NCBI GenBank assembly: GCA_022711465.1
Contig: JAKLEZ010000035.1
Coordinates: 1 to 50,833, forward strand
From: Planctomycetota bacterium
Lineage (GTDB): Bacteria > Planctomycetota > Phycisphaerae > UBA1845 > PWPN01
Direction of reading: 5' to 3'
Length of the DNA stretch: 50,833 nt
Made by a program: the position numbers and the translations under genes. The notes under the pieces were generated by a model. The model was not told the DNA's origin. It saw nothing but the letters and a program-made list of their open reading frames with translations, and did no database searches. Below are positions 17,509 to 25,451 of this stretch, piece after piece. Within the stretch, counting starts at the first letter, position 1; every line of letters starts with the position of its first letter.

Positions 17509-17871
17509 TCAGGCCCGGGGTGGGTCCTGCAACGGGGGCTGGAGGGCAGGAAGTGGCTGGAGCGGCGGCAGGCCTTGCTGGCACCTGGCTTGCTGGCACT
17601 GCTCATGGCCGGCCTCGAAGCCCACACAGGCATTGGGTCGAGTGGGGTAAATGGTGCATCTGTCGTTGTCGTCCAGGAACCGGCATGGGCTACCGGCTGC
17701 GATCACAACGCAGCGGCCTTCGTCATCGAGTTCGTCGAGCGAGACGTCACGGCCGCTGAGGTTGGCCCCCAGAATCCGCCTTTCGCGAAGGGCATCGAGG
17801 TAGTGCGCCTCGACGATCAGCGTGCCCTGGCAGCAGGCGGCGCAGCGGTCGCACTCGTACTTTGTGGTCAT
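17509..17871 (-). CDS. YkgJ-family cysteine-cluster protein
   Basis: The 120-residue protein shows the full YkgJ/CxxCxxCC signature: C8-x2-C11-x2-C14-C15 near the start, then SPCRFLDDNDRCTIYPTRPNACVGF. Family members bind zinc or an iron-sulfur cluster through these cysteines; the biochemical role is mostly unknown. The last 20 residues are Gln/Pro/Leu-rich and probably disordered. The start codon overlaps the stop of the 76-aa gene (ATGA), so the two are translationally coupled, and GGGAGGTG lies at the proper distance. Confidence 0.85.
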   Translation of the reverse strand: MTTKYECDRCAACCQGTLIVEAHYLDALRERRILGANLSGRDVSLDELDDEGRCVVIAAGSPCRFLDDNDRCTIYPTRPNACVGFEAGHEQCQQARCQQGLPPLQPLPALQPPLQDPPRA

Positions 17872-18098
17872 GGGGCACCACCTCCCCGGGCACGGCCTGG
17901 CGGTTTGACGTGCTGGCCGAGGAATGCCCAGAGCCCGGCATCCGCCGCATCATCCTGCAACGCATCCAGTAAATGGATGATCCCTGATAGATGCTCGAAC
18001 TCGGTCGAGCCGCAGGGTTGTCGGCCATGCATGGCTAACAGCGTCAGCTTCTGACGGTGCAGCAGATCCCAATCAACGTTTTTCAGTGCTTCAGACAT
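17868..18098 (-). CDS. Small 76-aa hypothetical protein coupled to the YkgJ-family gene
   Basis: The start is supported by GGAGGT seven bases upstream. The protein is mostly helical (SEALKNVDWDLLHRQKLTLLAM, LSGIIHLLDALQDDAADAGLWAFLGQHV) with a Gly/Arg/Pro tail, and I recognise no family. Its stop overlaps the next start by four bases. The two-hairpin leader sits in front of it, so it opens its own translational unit in the cluster. Confidence 0.7.
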   Translation of the reverse strand: MSEALKNVDWDLLHRQKLTLLAMHGRQPCGSTEFEHLSGIIHLLDALQDDAADAGLWAFLGQHVKPPGRARGGGAP

Positions 18099-18124
18099 GG
18101 TTTACCTCCGATGATGTGCCTCCA

Positions 18125-18195
18125 GGGGCACGCCTCAAGATTTGGGCGTGCCCCGAAAGCGTTAGCACCGGCGTCCAGCTCCGCACACACGTGCG
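18125..18195 (-). promoter_or_regulatory. Two-hairpin leader upstream of the 76-aa gene
   Basis: GGGGCACGCC (18125-18134) pairs with GGCGTGCCCC (18145-18154) around a 10-base loop TCAAGATTTG. The second stem is CGCAC-ACAC-GTGCG (18182-18195). Compared with 17336-17417 the outer pairs of the long stem differ but stay paired, and the loop begins TCAAG in both. Confidence 0.8.
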
Positions 18196-18229
18196 AAGTC
18201 TCCACTGGAATGCCGGTTTGTACTTTGAA

Positions 18230-19858
18230 TCAGGGAATCGACGGGGTGGCAGGCGGGTCGATGGTCTTCTTCGAGCCGTCCGTGAAGCGAATCGTGATCC
18301 TGCCGCTGGGCAGGACGGTCGCGTCCCGCCAGCTATCGAAGCCGCCAAACGGCTCCAGAATCCGCCTTCTCAGGCTTTCGTCGGGGCCCACCAGGCGGTC
18401 CCAGAAGCGCTCGAGCTGCTCGCAAAACTGTGCGTCCTGGGTATCCCAGGTGTCCCCTTCGTCCGAGTAGCCGCCCAGGTGGTAGAGCAGGTCGGTGCTG
18501 TTCAGCCTATCCTGAGCCTCGGGCGTGACCAGCACCTCCTCGTTCCACCAGCGGCGTTTCTGCTTGCCTGTGACAGGCCGAACCGCCATGCACACCGAAG
18601 AAGCCCAATTTCGGCCGTCGCTGGTACGAACCGTGATCGCCAGAGAATCGACACATACCAGCCGGCCGGACCAGATCACGTCTTCCTGCAGGACCTTGCC
18701 GGCCTGGAGCTCGACTTTGTCGATGGTCGGCAACTTCGCCCACGAGTAACCGTCGTATCCTGCGTCGATATCCACGGGAACGAAGGGCTCACCGGGCTTG
18801 CCCAGCGCCCCCAGCAGGTGGACGTTGGCCTCGTCGGTCTCGCGGCCCTTGGCATCGGGATCGAAGCGGTAGCACTTGGCCAGGGGAAAACCCTCGGGCA
18901 TGCGGACCTCGATAGGCTCGGGCGCATCCCCGTTCAGGAGGCCTGCCTGATAGGTGGGTGTTGCCTCGGGCAGCGCGACGCCGAGTTCCCGGGCCCGCAG
19001 GTACTCCTTGAACGGCAGCCGGTGATGGCCTCGCTTCTGGAGATAGCGGTAGGCTTCCAGTTCCATCGCGCCTTGCAGCTTCTTGAAGGCCTCGTTATCC
19101 ACGAGCCGCGTCCTTGCCGGCAGCATGAGCCGAAGGCCTGTCGGTTCACCGGTCATGTCGATCAAGAAGTGCAGGAAGTGCTCGCTGAGCGGGTGGCAGT
19201 CGAACGGTACGACCTGGCCATGGAAGTTGACCAAGGCGTTATCGCTGTAATGGAAGTCCCGCCTGTGGGCCGTGTGCCAGGCATTCAGGTCGCTCGGCTC
19301 ACGGACCTCGATGCGGCAGCCGAGCTCGGGATACACCGTCGCCTGATCGGAAACGAACGACACGCGGGGACAGGCGATGCCATCCACGGTGACGTTCATG
19401 CCGGTGAACACGGCGTTCATATCCACCGCGCCTGAGGTCCAGGGCTCGTCCCGGAAACGCAGTTCGGTGCCGTCGATGGGCTCGGGATCATCTTCGAGGG
19501 TGACCGGCTCGCCGGTCCAGCCGTGGTCGGCAATCGTGAGCCGCTTGCCCTTGGAGCGGATGGTCACCGCCCGTGTGGCCAGGCAGAATAGCCCGACACC
19601 CGCCGGGTCTTCACTCTCTTCAAGGGCTTCTTCCCATCCCGAGCTGCCCAGGTCGAGCAGTTTTGCGAAATCGTCGATACCCTGGCCGTTGTCCCGGACG
19701 ATGACGAAACCGTCCTGGTTGGCAATGTCCACTTGGGTTGCACCCGCCCGGCGGGCGTTCTGCAGGATTTCGATAATCCGGCCCTGCAGCGTACCGGTGA
19801 ATAGCCGGCTGGCTTTGGTCAGAAGCCTTGGGTTGACCGTTGCTTGTATTGTCTTCAT
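18230..19858 (-). CDS. GHKL-fold (HATPase_c) ATP-binding protein
   Basis: The start at 19858 has GGAGG nine bases upstream and gives 542 residues. The N terminus is a GHKL ATPase: N-box EILQNARRAGA (E30, N34, A38), G1 box DNGQGI (56-61) and G2-like DPAGVGLF (84-91). This arrangement is like Hsp90, MutL or stand-alone HATPase proteins rather than sensor kinases, since there is no His phosphoacceptor domain or membrane segment. The remaining 400 residues resemble no domain I know. The protein sits upstream of the CobS/VWA pair on the same strand and may be an ATP-driven clamp or chaperone for the system. It has its own two-hairpin leader. Confidence 0.82.
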   Translation of the reverse strand: MKTIQATVNPRLLTKASRLFTGTLQGRIIEILQNARRAGATQVDIANQDGFVIVRDNGQGIDDFAKLLDLGSSGWEEALEESEDPAGVGLFCLATRAVTIRSKGKRLTIADHGWTGEPVTLEDDPEPIDGTELRFRDEPWTSGAVDMNAVFTGMNVTVDGIACPRVSFVSDQATVYPELGCRIEVREPSDLNAWHTAHRRDFHYSDNALVNFHGQVVPFDCHPLSEHFLHFLIDMTGEPTGLRLMLPARTRLVDNEAFKKLQGAMELEAYRYLQKRGHHRLPFKEYLRARELGVALPEATPTYQAGLLNGDAPEPIEVRMPEGFPLAKCYRFDPDAKGRETDEANVHLLGALGKPGEPFVPVDIDAGYDGYSWAKLPTIDKVELQAGKVLQEDVIWSGRLVCVDSLAITVRTSDGRNWASSVCMAVRPVTGKQKRRWWNEEVLVTPEAQDRLNSTDLLYHLGGYSDEGDTWDTQDAQFCEQLERFWDRLVGPDESLRRRILEPFGGFDSWRDATVLPSGRITIRFTDGSKKTIDPPATPSIP

Positions 19859-19882
19859 GTTCGTTTCCTCCGCATGTTGTTC

Positions 19883-19953
19883 TGGTGACACCATGCCTAT
19901 GACTTGCATGGTGTCACCACAAAATCCTTGGTCCGGGCCGCGCACGCGCGCGG
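19883..19953 (-). promoter_or_regulatory. Two-hairpin leader upstream of the GHKL ATPase gene
   Basis: TGGTGACACCATGC (19883-19896) pairs perfectly over 14 bases with 19906-19919 around the loop CTATGACTT. The accompanying GC stem CCGCGC-ACGC-GCGCGG (19938-19953) is identical to that at 17402-17417. The long stem sits 24 bases before the start codon. Confidence 0.82.
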
Positions 19954-20005
19954 ACTCGCTGCCAAGGGCAATACACTCACTGAAGACGAGAGCAGGACGT
20001 GAGAG

Positions 20006-20263
20006 CTACAAGAGGGCCAGTGGGCAGGATGGGAGAATCGGCTGGGGGGATGGAGTCACCGGCGTGGTGTCCAGGAAGCGCATGAAACCCTCCTGGTATT
20101 CGACCTCACGGCCGATCCAGTCGGCGCCTTCGGTATCCACGATCGACCACGTGCACAGGTTGTCGATCGAGAAGCTGCCCGGCGACTCGCCTTCCACAAT
20201 GACTTCACAGCATCCGCTGTGATGGTAGACTGCGGTCACGCGGCCTTTGCAGTGATGGCACAT
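20006..20263 (-). CDS. Small 85-aa CxxC protein, first gene of the cluster
   Basis: ATG 20263 is preferred over GTG 20269 because GGGAGG lies eight bases before the ATG but only about two before the GTG. The product begins MCHHCKGRVTAVYHHSGCCEVIVEG, a CxxC pair and a later CC that could bind metal or form a small zinc-ribbon-like fold. The middle is acidic and aromatic (TWSIVDTEGADWIGREVEYQEGFMRF) and the tail is Pro/Leu-rich. No family is recognised. It is the most upstream gene of the minus-strand cluster. Confidence 0.65.
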   Translation of the reverse strand: MCHHCKGRVTAVYHHSGCCEVIVEGESPGSFSIDNLCTWSIVDTEGADWIGREVEYQEGFMRFLDTTPVTPSPQPILPSCPLALL

Positions 20264-21097
20264 AGACACAACCTCCCTTCGGTAAAACGAAGACAGGCCC
20301 CGGGCCTCGCCTCCGTAGCGGGGTTCGGTACCTGTCGGTTTCAGAAAACGATGCTTGGAACAGAAACGAGTAGTGGTTTGAATTGAATGGAGCGGAAGCT
20401 ACAGCGAATATGGGCTGGCTGATCGCCAATCCCGTCTTCTCGTCGAGGAATCGCGTGATGATCACGGCTTGCGCCGGATGCTGTCACGTAAAAATCCTCG
20501 GGCGAGCATGATGGTCTCGAAAGACCGCTCGCCGGTTGCACATGAAGTGCGTTGTTGTGAGGATTGGAGAGTGGTGAATGCGGTGGGGTTTATAAAGGTG
20601 ATGCCTTTTCAGGCCATGTACACATAGCGATGGAGAAGTCTGCGAGCGTCGTTCAGTAGTGGAGTGCCAGGTTCTACAGCTGGACGCCGTGGTTCAAATC
20701 CAATCGCCCACTTCTCTTCAAGTCCTCGGTGCTGAAGAGGCGGTGACTCTACGTCGTCTTGCTCTTGTAGCTATGAGAGTCCGAATTGCGTCACCAGTCA
20801 CGTCAGAATGCCGCAAGAGTTCGGCCGAAATCTGGCGGGTGACCGCCAGAAGGCGATGAGACTCGCGGGCTCACCCTCAAACAGACCCGCGCTGCAGAGA
20901 CCTTCTGTACCCCGGTTCGGGCCAACGTGCATAGTGTCCTGGAAGCGGGCAGGTTTGACGCCACTGTAGCCGGTCGAGGGATACGGGGTGCTCTAGCACA
21001 CCACGCGTGCCCCTGCAACCTCCCGCTCGTGCTATGACGCGACCCAACGAGGGTCTCGCAGGCTCGCCTGGATTGCATCGCTTGATGCTCGCGAGGC
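20264..21097. other. Gene-poor stretch upstream of the cluster
   Basis: At 20292-20336 the leader of the 85-aa gene forms nested stems GACAGG/CCTGTC and CCCCG/CGGGG. At 20642-20712 there is a tRNA-like sequence. Short minus-strand ORFs at 20205-20465 and 20341-20541 have no ribosome binding site or family motif. The promoter for the minus-strand cluster should lie here, but I cannot place it securely. I see nothing else in 20713-21097. Confidence 0.5.
20642..20712 (+). pseudogene. tRNA-like relic with apparent CTA anticodon
   Basis: The sequence can be folded as acceptor GCGAGCG/CGCCCAC (5 of 7 pairs), D arm GTTC-AGTAGTG-GAGT, anticodon stem CCAGG/GCTGG (4 of 5 pairs) around TTCTACA, and T arm CGTGG-TTCAAAT-CCAAT (3 of 5 pairs). 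GGTTCAAATCC is a classic T-loop consensus. The mismatches, a non-purine after the anticodon and the lack of an encoded CCA argue for a decayed or highly divergent tRNA gene. Confidence 0.3.
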
Positions 21098-21440
21098 TTA
21101 TGCCGGGCGGCGCAACGGCGCCATGCCCGCCGGCTCGGGTACGACCAAGAACTGCTCGCCAGCGAAGTTGTTCAGGTTGATCTGGCCGACCGTTCCATTG
21201 AAGCCGCCCGTGCCGTCGCCGCCGAGATTGCCCTGCGGCGGCGTCAGTCCGCCCAGGAACTGGTTCGACAGGTAGTCGTGGTTGCTGCCGTTGATCATCG
21301 CCGAGATGGTAAGCGCCGACCGGGTTGCCGATCACCGACAGCGGGATCGACAGCTCGATGCCGGTCATCGCGGCTGCCGCAGCGGACTGGTCAGCGGCCC
21401 CAGTATCCGGACGGACAGGGAATTGCGCCGATATGGTATC
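21098..21440 (-). pseudogene. Remnant of a PEP-CTERM protein gene, frameshifted and truncated
   Basis: In one minus-strand frame there is AAAAAMTGIELSIPLSVIGN followed by PVG; in another, starting within about 10 bases, ALTISAMINGSNHDYLSNQF, then QGNLGGDGTGGFNGTVGQIN and NNFAGEQFLVVPEPA. Joined, they read as the C-terminal half of a common planctomycete PEP-CTERM secreted protein. The frames switch near 21325, and the transmembrane tail after VPEP is lost. The signal-peptide end is also missing, because the kinase-FGE gene ends at 21473 directly upstream. Confidence 0.6.
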
Positions 21441-21472
21441 GGTGCGGTGGTACGCCCGCTTTGCGGTGTGGT

Positions 21473-23632
21473 TCACCTTGGTGATGCCCGCGTTGTTGCG
21501 GGGCTCAAGGGCATGCCCCTTGGAGTGGCAGGCGCTGGCGCTGCTGCGCCCAAAGCGGGCTGCGACGCCGGGTTCTGGGATGTAGCGTCCATGGCCACGC
21601 GAAAGCCGCCGTGGGCGAAGGCATCTCTCGGAGCGCCGGCCAGCCGATTATAAACCCGCGCGAGATGGGGTGGCGAGGTCCAGGAGCCCCCGCGGGCAAC
21701 GCGGCGCCCCGTAAGGGATGTGGGGCCGGTTGGATCGACCTGGTCGGCGGTCCCATAGGGGGCATACCAGTCGGCACAGTACTCAGCGACGTTCCCCAGC
21801 ATGTCGTGCAATCCCCAGCCATTAGGCCGGAAGCTACCCACCGGCGCCGCGAATGCATACCCATCGGACCATTCGGTGGCCATAAGCCAATCGCGGTTTT
21901 TCTCGCCGTAGCAGCGATCGAGCACGTTCCCGCAGACCCTGAATCCGGTCACTTCGTTGCCCCAGAAGTGGAACGTCGTGCCTCCAGCTCGACAGGCATA
22001 CTCCCATTCCGCCTCAGTTGGCAATCGGCACAAACGGCCTAATAGGCGGCTGAGCCACTTGCAGAATGCGGTGGCGTCGGACCAGCTCAGACAGGCGGCG
22101 GGATGGCGATCGGTGGGTTGGTAGTCGATCGGCGCCCGCCAATACATGCCGGGGATCCTCTTGCATGTCCGGGCATCGCCTGATGCTCTGGAGCCCACAT
22201 ATCTGAGTGAGAAACCCTGCTTCTCTGCGTCGGTCCGGTATGAAGTCTCCGCGACGAATTGGGCGAACTGCCGAAATGTGATCTCATACTTGCCCAGGTA
22301 AAATGGCTTGGTTACGATTACGTGATGTACTTTCTCGTCCGCGGTGCCCTGGGTCGAGCCCATTATGAAGTGGCCGGCGGGTATCTCAACGAACTCCAGC
22401 TCCAGTCCGTCACCAAGGTCCAATGAGAGAGAAGATGAACCCATTGCCCTCGTGGCTGGTTGTCGCTGGCGCGGACCGCCAGCGGGTCGCGGCCGCCGGT
22501 TCACAGGCTGCGAGTCGATGGCCCCGCGTCCGAGGTCCGCGGGTGCGGAATGGCTGGCAGGCTGCGGCTGAGATTCGGGCCGCCACGTTCTCCAGCCGAC
22601 GACTGAGAGGACGGCCAGGATAATGCCAGCCGCGAAGTATGCGACCCTGTTTGCAGACCGCCGGGCGTCTCGCCCGTGTGGCCCGAGAGGCTTTTGGCTG
22701 GTTCTGATCCGGTCAAGGTCCGCCAGGGCGTCGGTCATGGTTGCGTAACGGTCGCGGAGCTCGCGGGCCAAGCAGGCCTCGGCTACCGCCGCCAGAGAAG
22801 CGTCAGCTTGTGGATTTCGGCTGCGAACGGAAGCTGGTGGGCCGGCGAGAATCTGGGCAATGACCGCTTCCGGGGAGTTTCCCGTGTATGGCGGCTCCCC
22901 GGTCAGCATCTCGTACAATACCGCCCCGAACGAGTAGATGTCGCAGCGGGTGTCTTCTGCTTCGCCGCGGGCGACGGCCGGGGACATGTAGGCAACCGTA
23001 CCCAGGCGACCTCCACCCCCGGGCTCGGTCGTTGACTCGTTACGGTCAAACGCCCACACCAGCCCGAAGTCGGCCAGACAAGCCCGTCCATCCGGGTCGA
23101 GGAGCACGTTGTGAGGCTTCACGTCGCGGTGGATCACACCCTGGGCGTGAGCGTAGACCAATGCTGCGGCCAGGTCCGCCGCAACAGTCAGTACAGTGCC
23201 GGTTTCAAGCGGCTGTCGCGGTTGAATCAGTGCCCCGAGAGAGCCACGTTGCTTGTAGGGCATCACGTAGTAGGGGCCGGTCGGCCGTTCCGAGACTTCG
23301 TATACCGGGAGGATATGCTCATGGCGAAGCCGAAGCATGTGCCGTGCCTCAGTCAGGAACCGGCCGATCATGCGTGGATCATGGGTCAATTCGGGCCGGA
23401 GGATCTTGATGGCCACCCGTGTATCCGCGACTGGGTCACGGGCGAGGAGCACGACGCCCATGGCTCCTTGGCCCAAGACAGAGAGGACCTCAAATCGGTC
23501 GATACTGCCCAGCAGCCCCGGCCGGGGCGGGGCTTGGAGGCTCTCGGCACGCAACAACTCCCAATCCAGCCCGGGGGTGAGAGAGACGGGAACGCCGATC
23601 CTCGGATCTCGCTGGGCCGGTAGGTCAGTCAC
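21473..23632 (-). CDS. Membrane Ser/Thr protein kinase fused to an FGE-sulfatase (SUMF1-like) domain
   Basis: The 719-residue protein has a Hanks-type kinase domain at the N terminus: glycine loop GQGAMGVV (54-61), VAIK lysine (76), catalytic HRDVKPHN (168-175), DFG (188-190) and an APE-equivalent SPAV. A single transmembrane helix follows (about 330-347). An extracytoplasmic SUMF1/FGE-like domain comes next (about 405-690: FVEIPAGHFIMGS, YEITFRQFAQFV, RLPTEAEWEYACRAGGT, GLHDMLGNVAEYCADWY, RRVARGGSW, GGFRVA). The final 30 residues are Ala/Pro-rich. Translation starts at a GTG overlapping the previous stop by four bases (GTGA). With the sigma factor upstream this is a classic planctomycete signalling set, in which the outer domain may sense a ligand. 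Confidence 0.92.
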   Translation of the reverse strand: MTDLPAQRDPRIGVPVSLTPGLDWELLRAESLQAPPRPGLLGSIDRFEVLSVLGQGAMGVVLLARDPVADTRVAIKILRPELTHDPRMIGRFLTEARHMLRLRHEHILPVYEVSERPTGPYYVMPYKQRGSLGALIQPRQPLETGTVLTVAADLAAALVYAHAQGVIHRDVKPHNVLLDPDGRACLADFGLVWAFDRNESTTEPGGGGRLGTVAYMSPAVARGEAEDTRCDIYSFGAVLYEMLTGEPPYTGNSPEAVIAQILAGPPASVRSRNPQADASLAAVAEACLARELRDRYATMTDALADLDRIRTSQKPLGPHGRDARRSANRVAYFAAGIILAVLSVVGWRTWRPESQPQPASHSAPADLGRGAIDSQPVNRRPRPAGGPRQRQPATRAMGSSSLSLDLGDGLELEFVEIPAGHFIMGSTQGTADEKVHHVIVTKPFYLGKYEITFRQFAQFVAETSYRTDAEKQGFSLRYVGSRASGDARTCKRIPGMYWRAPIDYQPTDRHPAACLSWSDATAFCKWLSRLLGRLCRLPTEAEWEYACRAGGTTFHFWGNEVTGFRVCGNVLDRCYGEKNRDWLMATEWSDGYAFAAPVGSFRPNGWGLHDMLGNVAEYCADWYAPYGTADQVDPTGPTSLTGRRVARGGSWTSPPHLARVYNRLAGAPRDAFAHGGFRVAMDATSQNPASQPALGAAAPAPATPRGMPLSPATTRASPR

Positions 23633-24147
23633 GTCTCGCCGTTCCTCCCGAGCATACCTCGTGCCTTCCGAAGGAGCTGGCGGGTGTCCTCATCGATCCA
23701 GCGCTGGTCAGCGGCCCAATCGAGGCCCTCGGCTAAGTCGGCGTTGTTGAGGCTCGAAATGCGCTCGCCGCAGCGTACCAGGGCGGCCGCGATGCTGGTG
23801 TAGTACAGCATGAGCGGTATTTCGGCTGGCAGGCCGGCGTCTCGTTGGCTCTGGTGGGCTTTAGCGAACCGCCGGGTCAGATCGAGCAGCTCCAGGGGCG
23901 GATGGGGGTGGTTGAATAGGTCAGCGAAGCTTCTGAGCAGTAGACCACGGCCGGTGGCGGCCAATCGCGACCGAAGAGCCGTTTCACTCGGCAGTCCGCC
24001 CAAATCGAACTCGATCGGCGCCTGAATCTGGTCGCGGAACATGGCCGCCAATTCGTCCGGGGACCAGATGTGTTCGTGGGCCTCCGATGCCTTAAGGACT
24101 TGAGCCAGTTGCTCCCGTGTGGCTGACTCCCAGTTTTGCACTGCCAT
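23629..24147 (-). CDS. Hypothetical 172-aa protein between sigma factor and kinase genes
   Basis: The protein is soluble and largely helical with no signal peptide or membrane helix. Segments such as WESATREQLAQVLKAS, GLPSETALRSRLAATG and LNNADLAEGLDWAADQ look like a regulatory or adaptor domain, but I recognise no family. The gene begins 77 bases after the sigma factor stop and overlaps the kinase start by four bases. It is therefore very probably co-transcribed and translationally coupled with the kinase, which suggests a signalling partner. Confidence 0.75.
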   Translation of the reverse strand: MAVQNWESATREQLAQVLKASEAHEHIWSPDELAAMFRDQIQAPIEFDLGGLPSETALRSRLAATGRGLLLRSFADLFNHPHPPLELLDLTRRFAKAHQSQRDAGLPAEIPLMLYYTSIAAALVRCGERISSLNNADLAEGLDWAADQRWIDEDTRQLLRKARGMLGRNGET

Positions 24148-24224
24148 GGAGGCCCTGCCTTTCTAGCCGTCGGTTGCTAACCCTAGATACGCAGTTTTCC
24201 GGCTGGTTTTGCCTGGGGCAGGCG

Positions 24225-25025
24225 TCAGATCGACATATTGCCCGACGGCGTTACCCGGCCCTTGGCCACCGCGCGAAGCGCTCCATTTCCGGCAAGGATC
24301 GCGTGCAGATCCTCGATTTCGTCCGGGATCTCCGCCTCCGACCGGGCGTATTCGGCCACGGTCTCGCGGAGCAGCCGCTGGAACATCCGCCTGGCCGTAA
24401 GCAAGGCATTGGCGGCCTGCATCGGTGAACGCAAGCCGAACTGCCGTGCCAAGCGGCTGTATTCAACCGGGCTCTCGGCTTCCAGAATGGGCCGCAGGAT
24501 GCGGCACTCAAAAATCCCCCACACCGCGGGCTGGTGCGTTTCTTCGCAGTGGGCCTGCATCCGCCGGGTGACTTCCCGGAGCAGCTCGCGGGCCCAGGCC
24601 AGCTCGAAGGCATGAGCAGGGTCGGGGGTAGTGCTGCAGCAGAGATCCAGGATGCCGGCATCGACTTGCCGTGCCGGGCCGCCGCCGCGTTTGCGGGTGT
24701 TGAGCCTGCGATACTCGCTGGCCAGGAACCGGTCCAGGCAGGTCAGCAGAAAAGTTCGGAATCTACCCTTGCCGCGCTTGGCTGTGGCCGCTAGGTCGGC
24801 CTCCAGGAACTTGGTGGAGATGAAGTCCTGCAGCAGGTCATCTGCGTGCGAGGCATCGATTCGCTTAATCGCGAGCAGATACGCACGTAAGGCGGGTCGA
24901 TAGACCTCGACCAGTCTTCCGAGAGCCGTCCGGGCGGCTGCCCAATCTGGATCGGCAGCGTCACCGATGGCCGTCCAGTGCGTGGCGGGGAAACACAGAG
25001 CCGAAGCTTGGTGCCGTGGTTCCAA
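24225..25025 (-). CDS. ECF-type RNA polymerase sigma factor (planctomycete kinase-associated type)
   Basis: The 266-residue protein starts at a TTG preceded by GAGAGGAC; no ATG fits. Region 2 is visible as LGRLVEVYRPALRAYLLAIKRIDASHADDLLQDFISTKFLE and KGRFRTFLLTCLDRFLASEYRR, which carry the DDLLQDF core and the -10 recognition helix. Region 4 is diverged (EYSRLARQFGLRSPMQAANALLTARRMFQRLLRETVAEYA) but keeps a helix-turn-helix spacing. ECF factors next to membrane Ser/Thr kinases are characteristic of Planctomycetota, where the kinase is thought to control the sigma factor. Both genes are on the same strand here. Confidence 0.85.
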   Translation of the reverse strand: MEPRHQASALCFPATHWTAIGDAADPDWAAARTALGRLVEVYRPALRAYLLAIKRIDASHADDLLQDFISTKFLEADLAATAKRGKGRFRTFLLTCLDRFLASEYRRLNTRKRGGGPARQVDAGILDLCCSTTPDPAHAFELAWARELLREVTRRMQAHCEETHQPAVWGIFECRILRPILEAESPVEYSRLARQFGLRSPMQAANALLTARRMFQRLLRETVAEYARSEAEIPDEIEDLHAILAGNGALRAVAKGRVTPSGNMSI

Positions 25026-25451
25026 GATATCGTCCTCTCGCGACTTCCTGCCAAACCGAGAGGGGATGAAGGTCGGGCCGGAGAGAGCCTAGTAATAAAA
25101 TACCAAACCAGTACGAGATTCGCCAGGCGCTTACTTCGCGGCGCCGGCACAGGGGGGCGTGGGCATGGGGACTGATGGATCCAAAGCATGAGGGGCACCG
25201 GTCCGAGTGTGTCTTCGTGTGTAAGTAGCAGGCTTCAGTTCACACTGGTTTGTGGCGTGCCTCGTGCCGTGGCAGCCACCAAGCAATTCTGCCTTCCCGG
25301 TTCGCAGCCTGCAAAATCCAAGAGGGTTTCGCGTATAGACACCGGAACCCGGTTTGGCGGAGGTCTGCTCATCGGCTCGCACCCCCGCCTCGATTTGTTT
25401 CGAGTGGGGACCAAACGCGGCCAGGACTCGGTCTGGCAGAAAGGGGCTGGA
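25026..25451. other. Divergent intergenic region between sigma factor and beta-helix protein genes
   Basis: The two neighbouring genes are transcribed away from each other, so both promoters should lie here. I see no clear -35/-10 pair, no strong hairpin and no gene. The stretch is locally AT-richer around 25090-25110 (taataaaataccaaacc), the most plausible promoter zone for the sigma operon. Confidence 0.45.

Noticed and set aside
20205..20465. 86-aa minus-strand ORF overlapping the 85-aa gene
   Set aside because: It overlaps a better supported start with a ribosome binding site, and its own GTG start lacks one.
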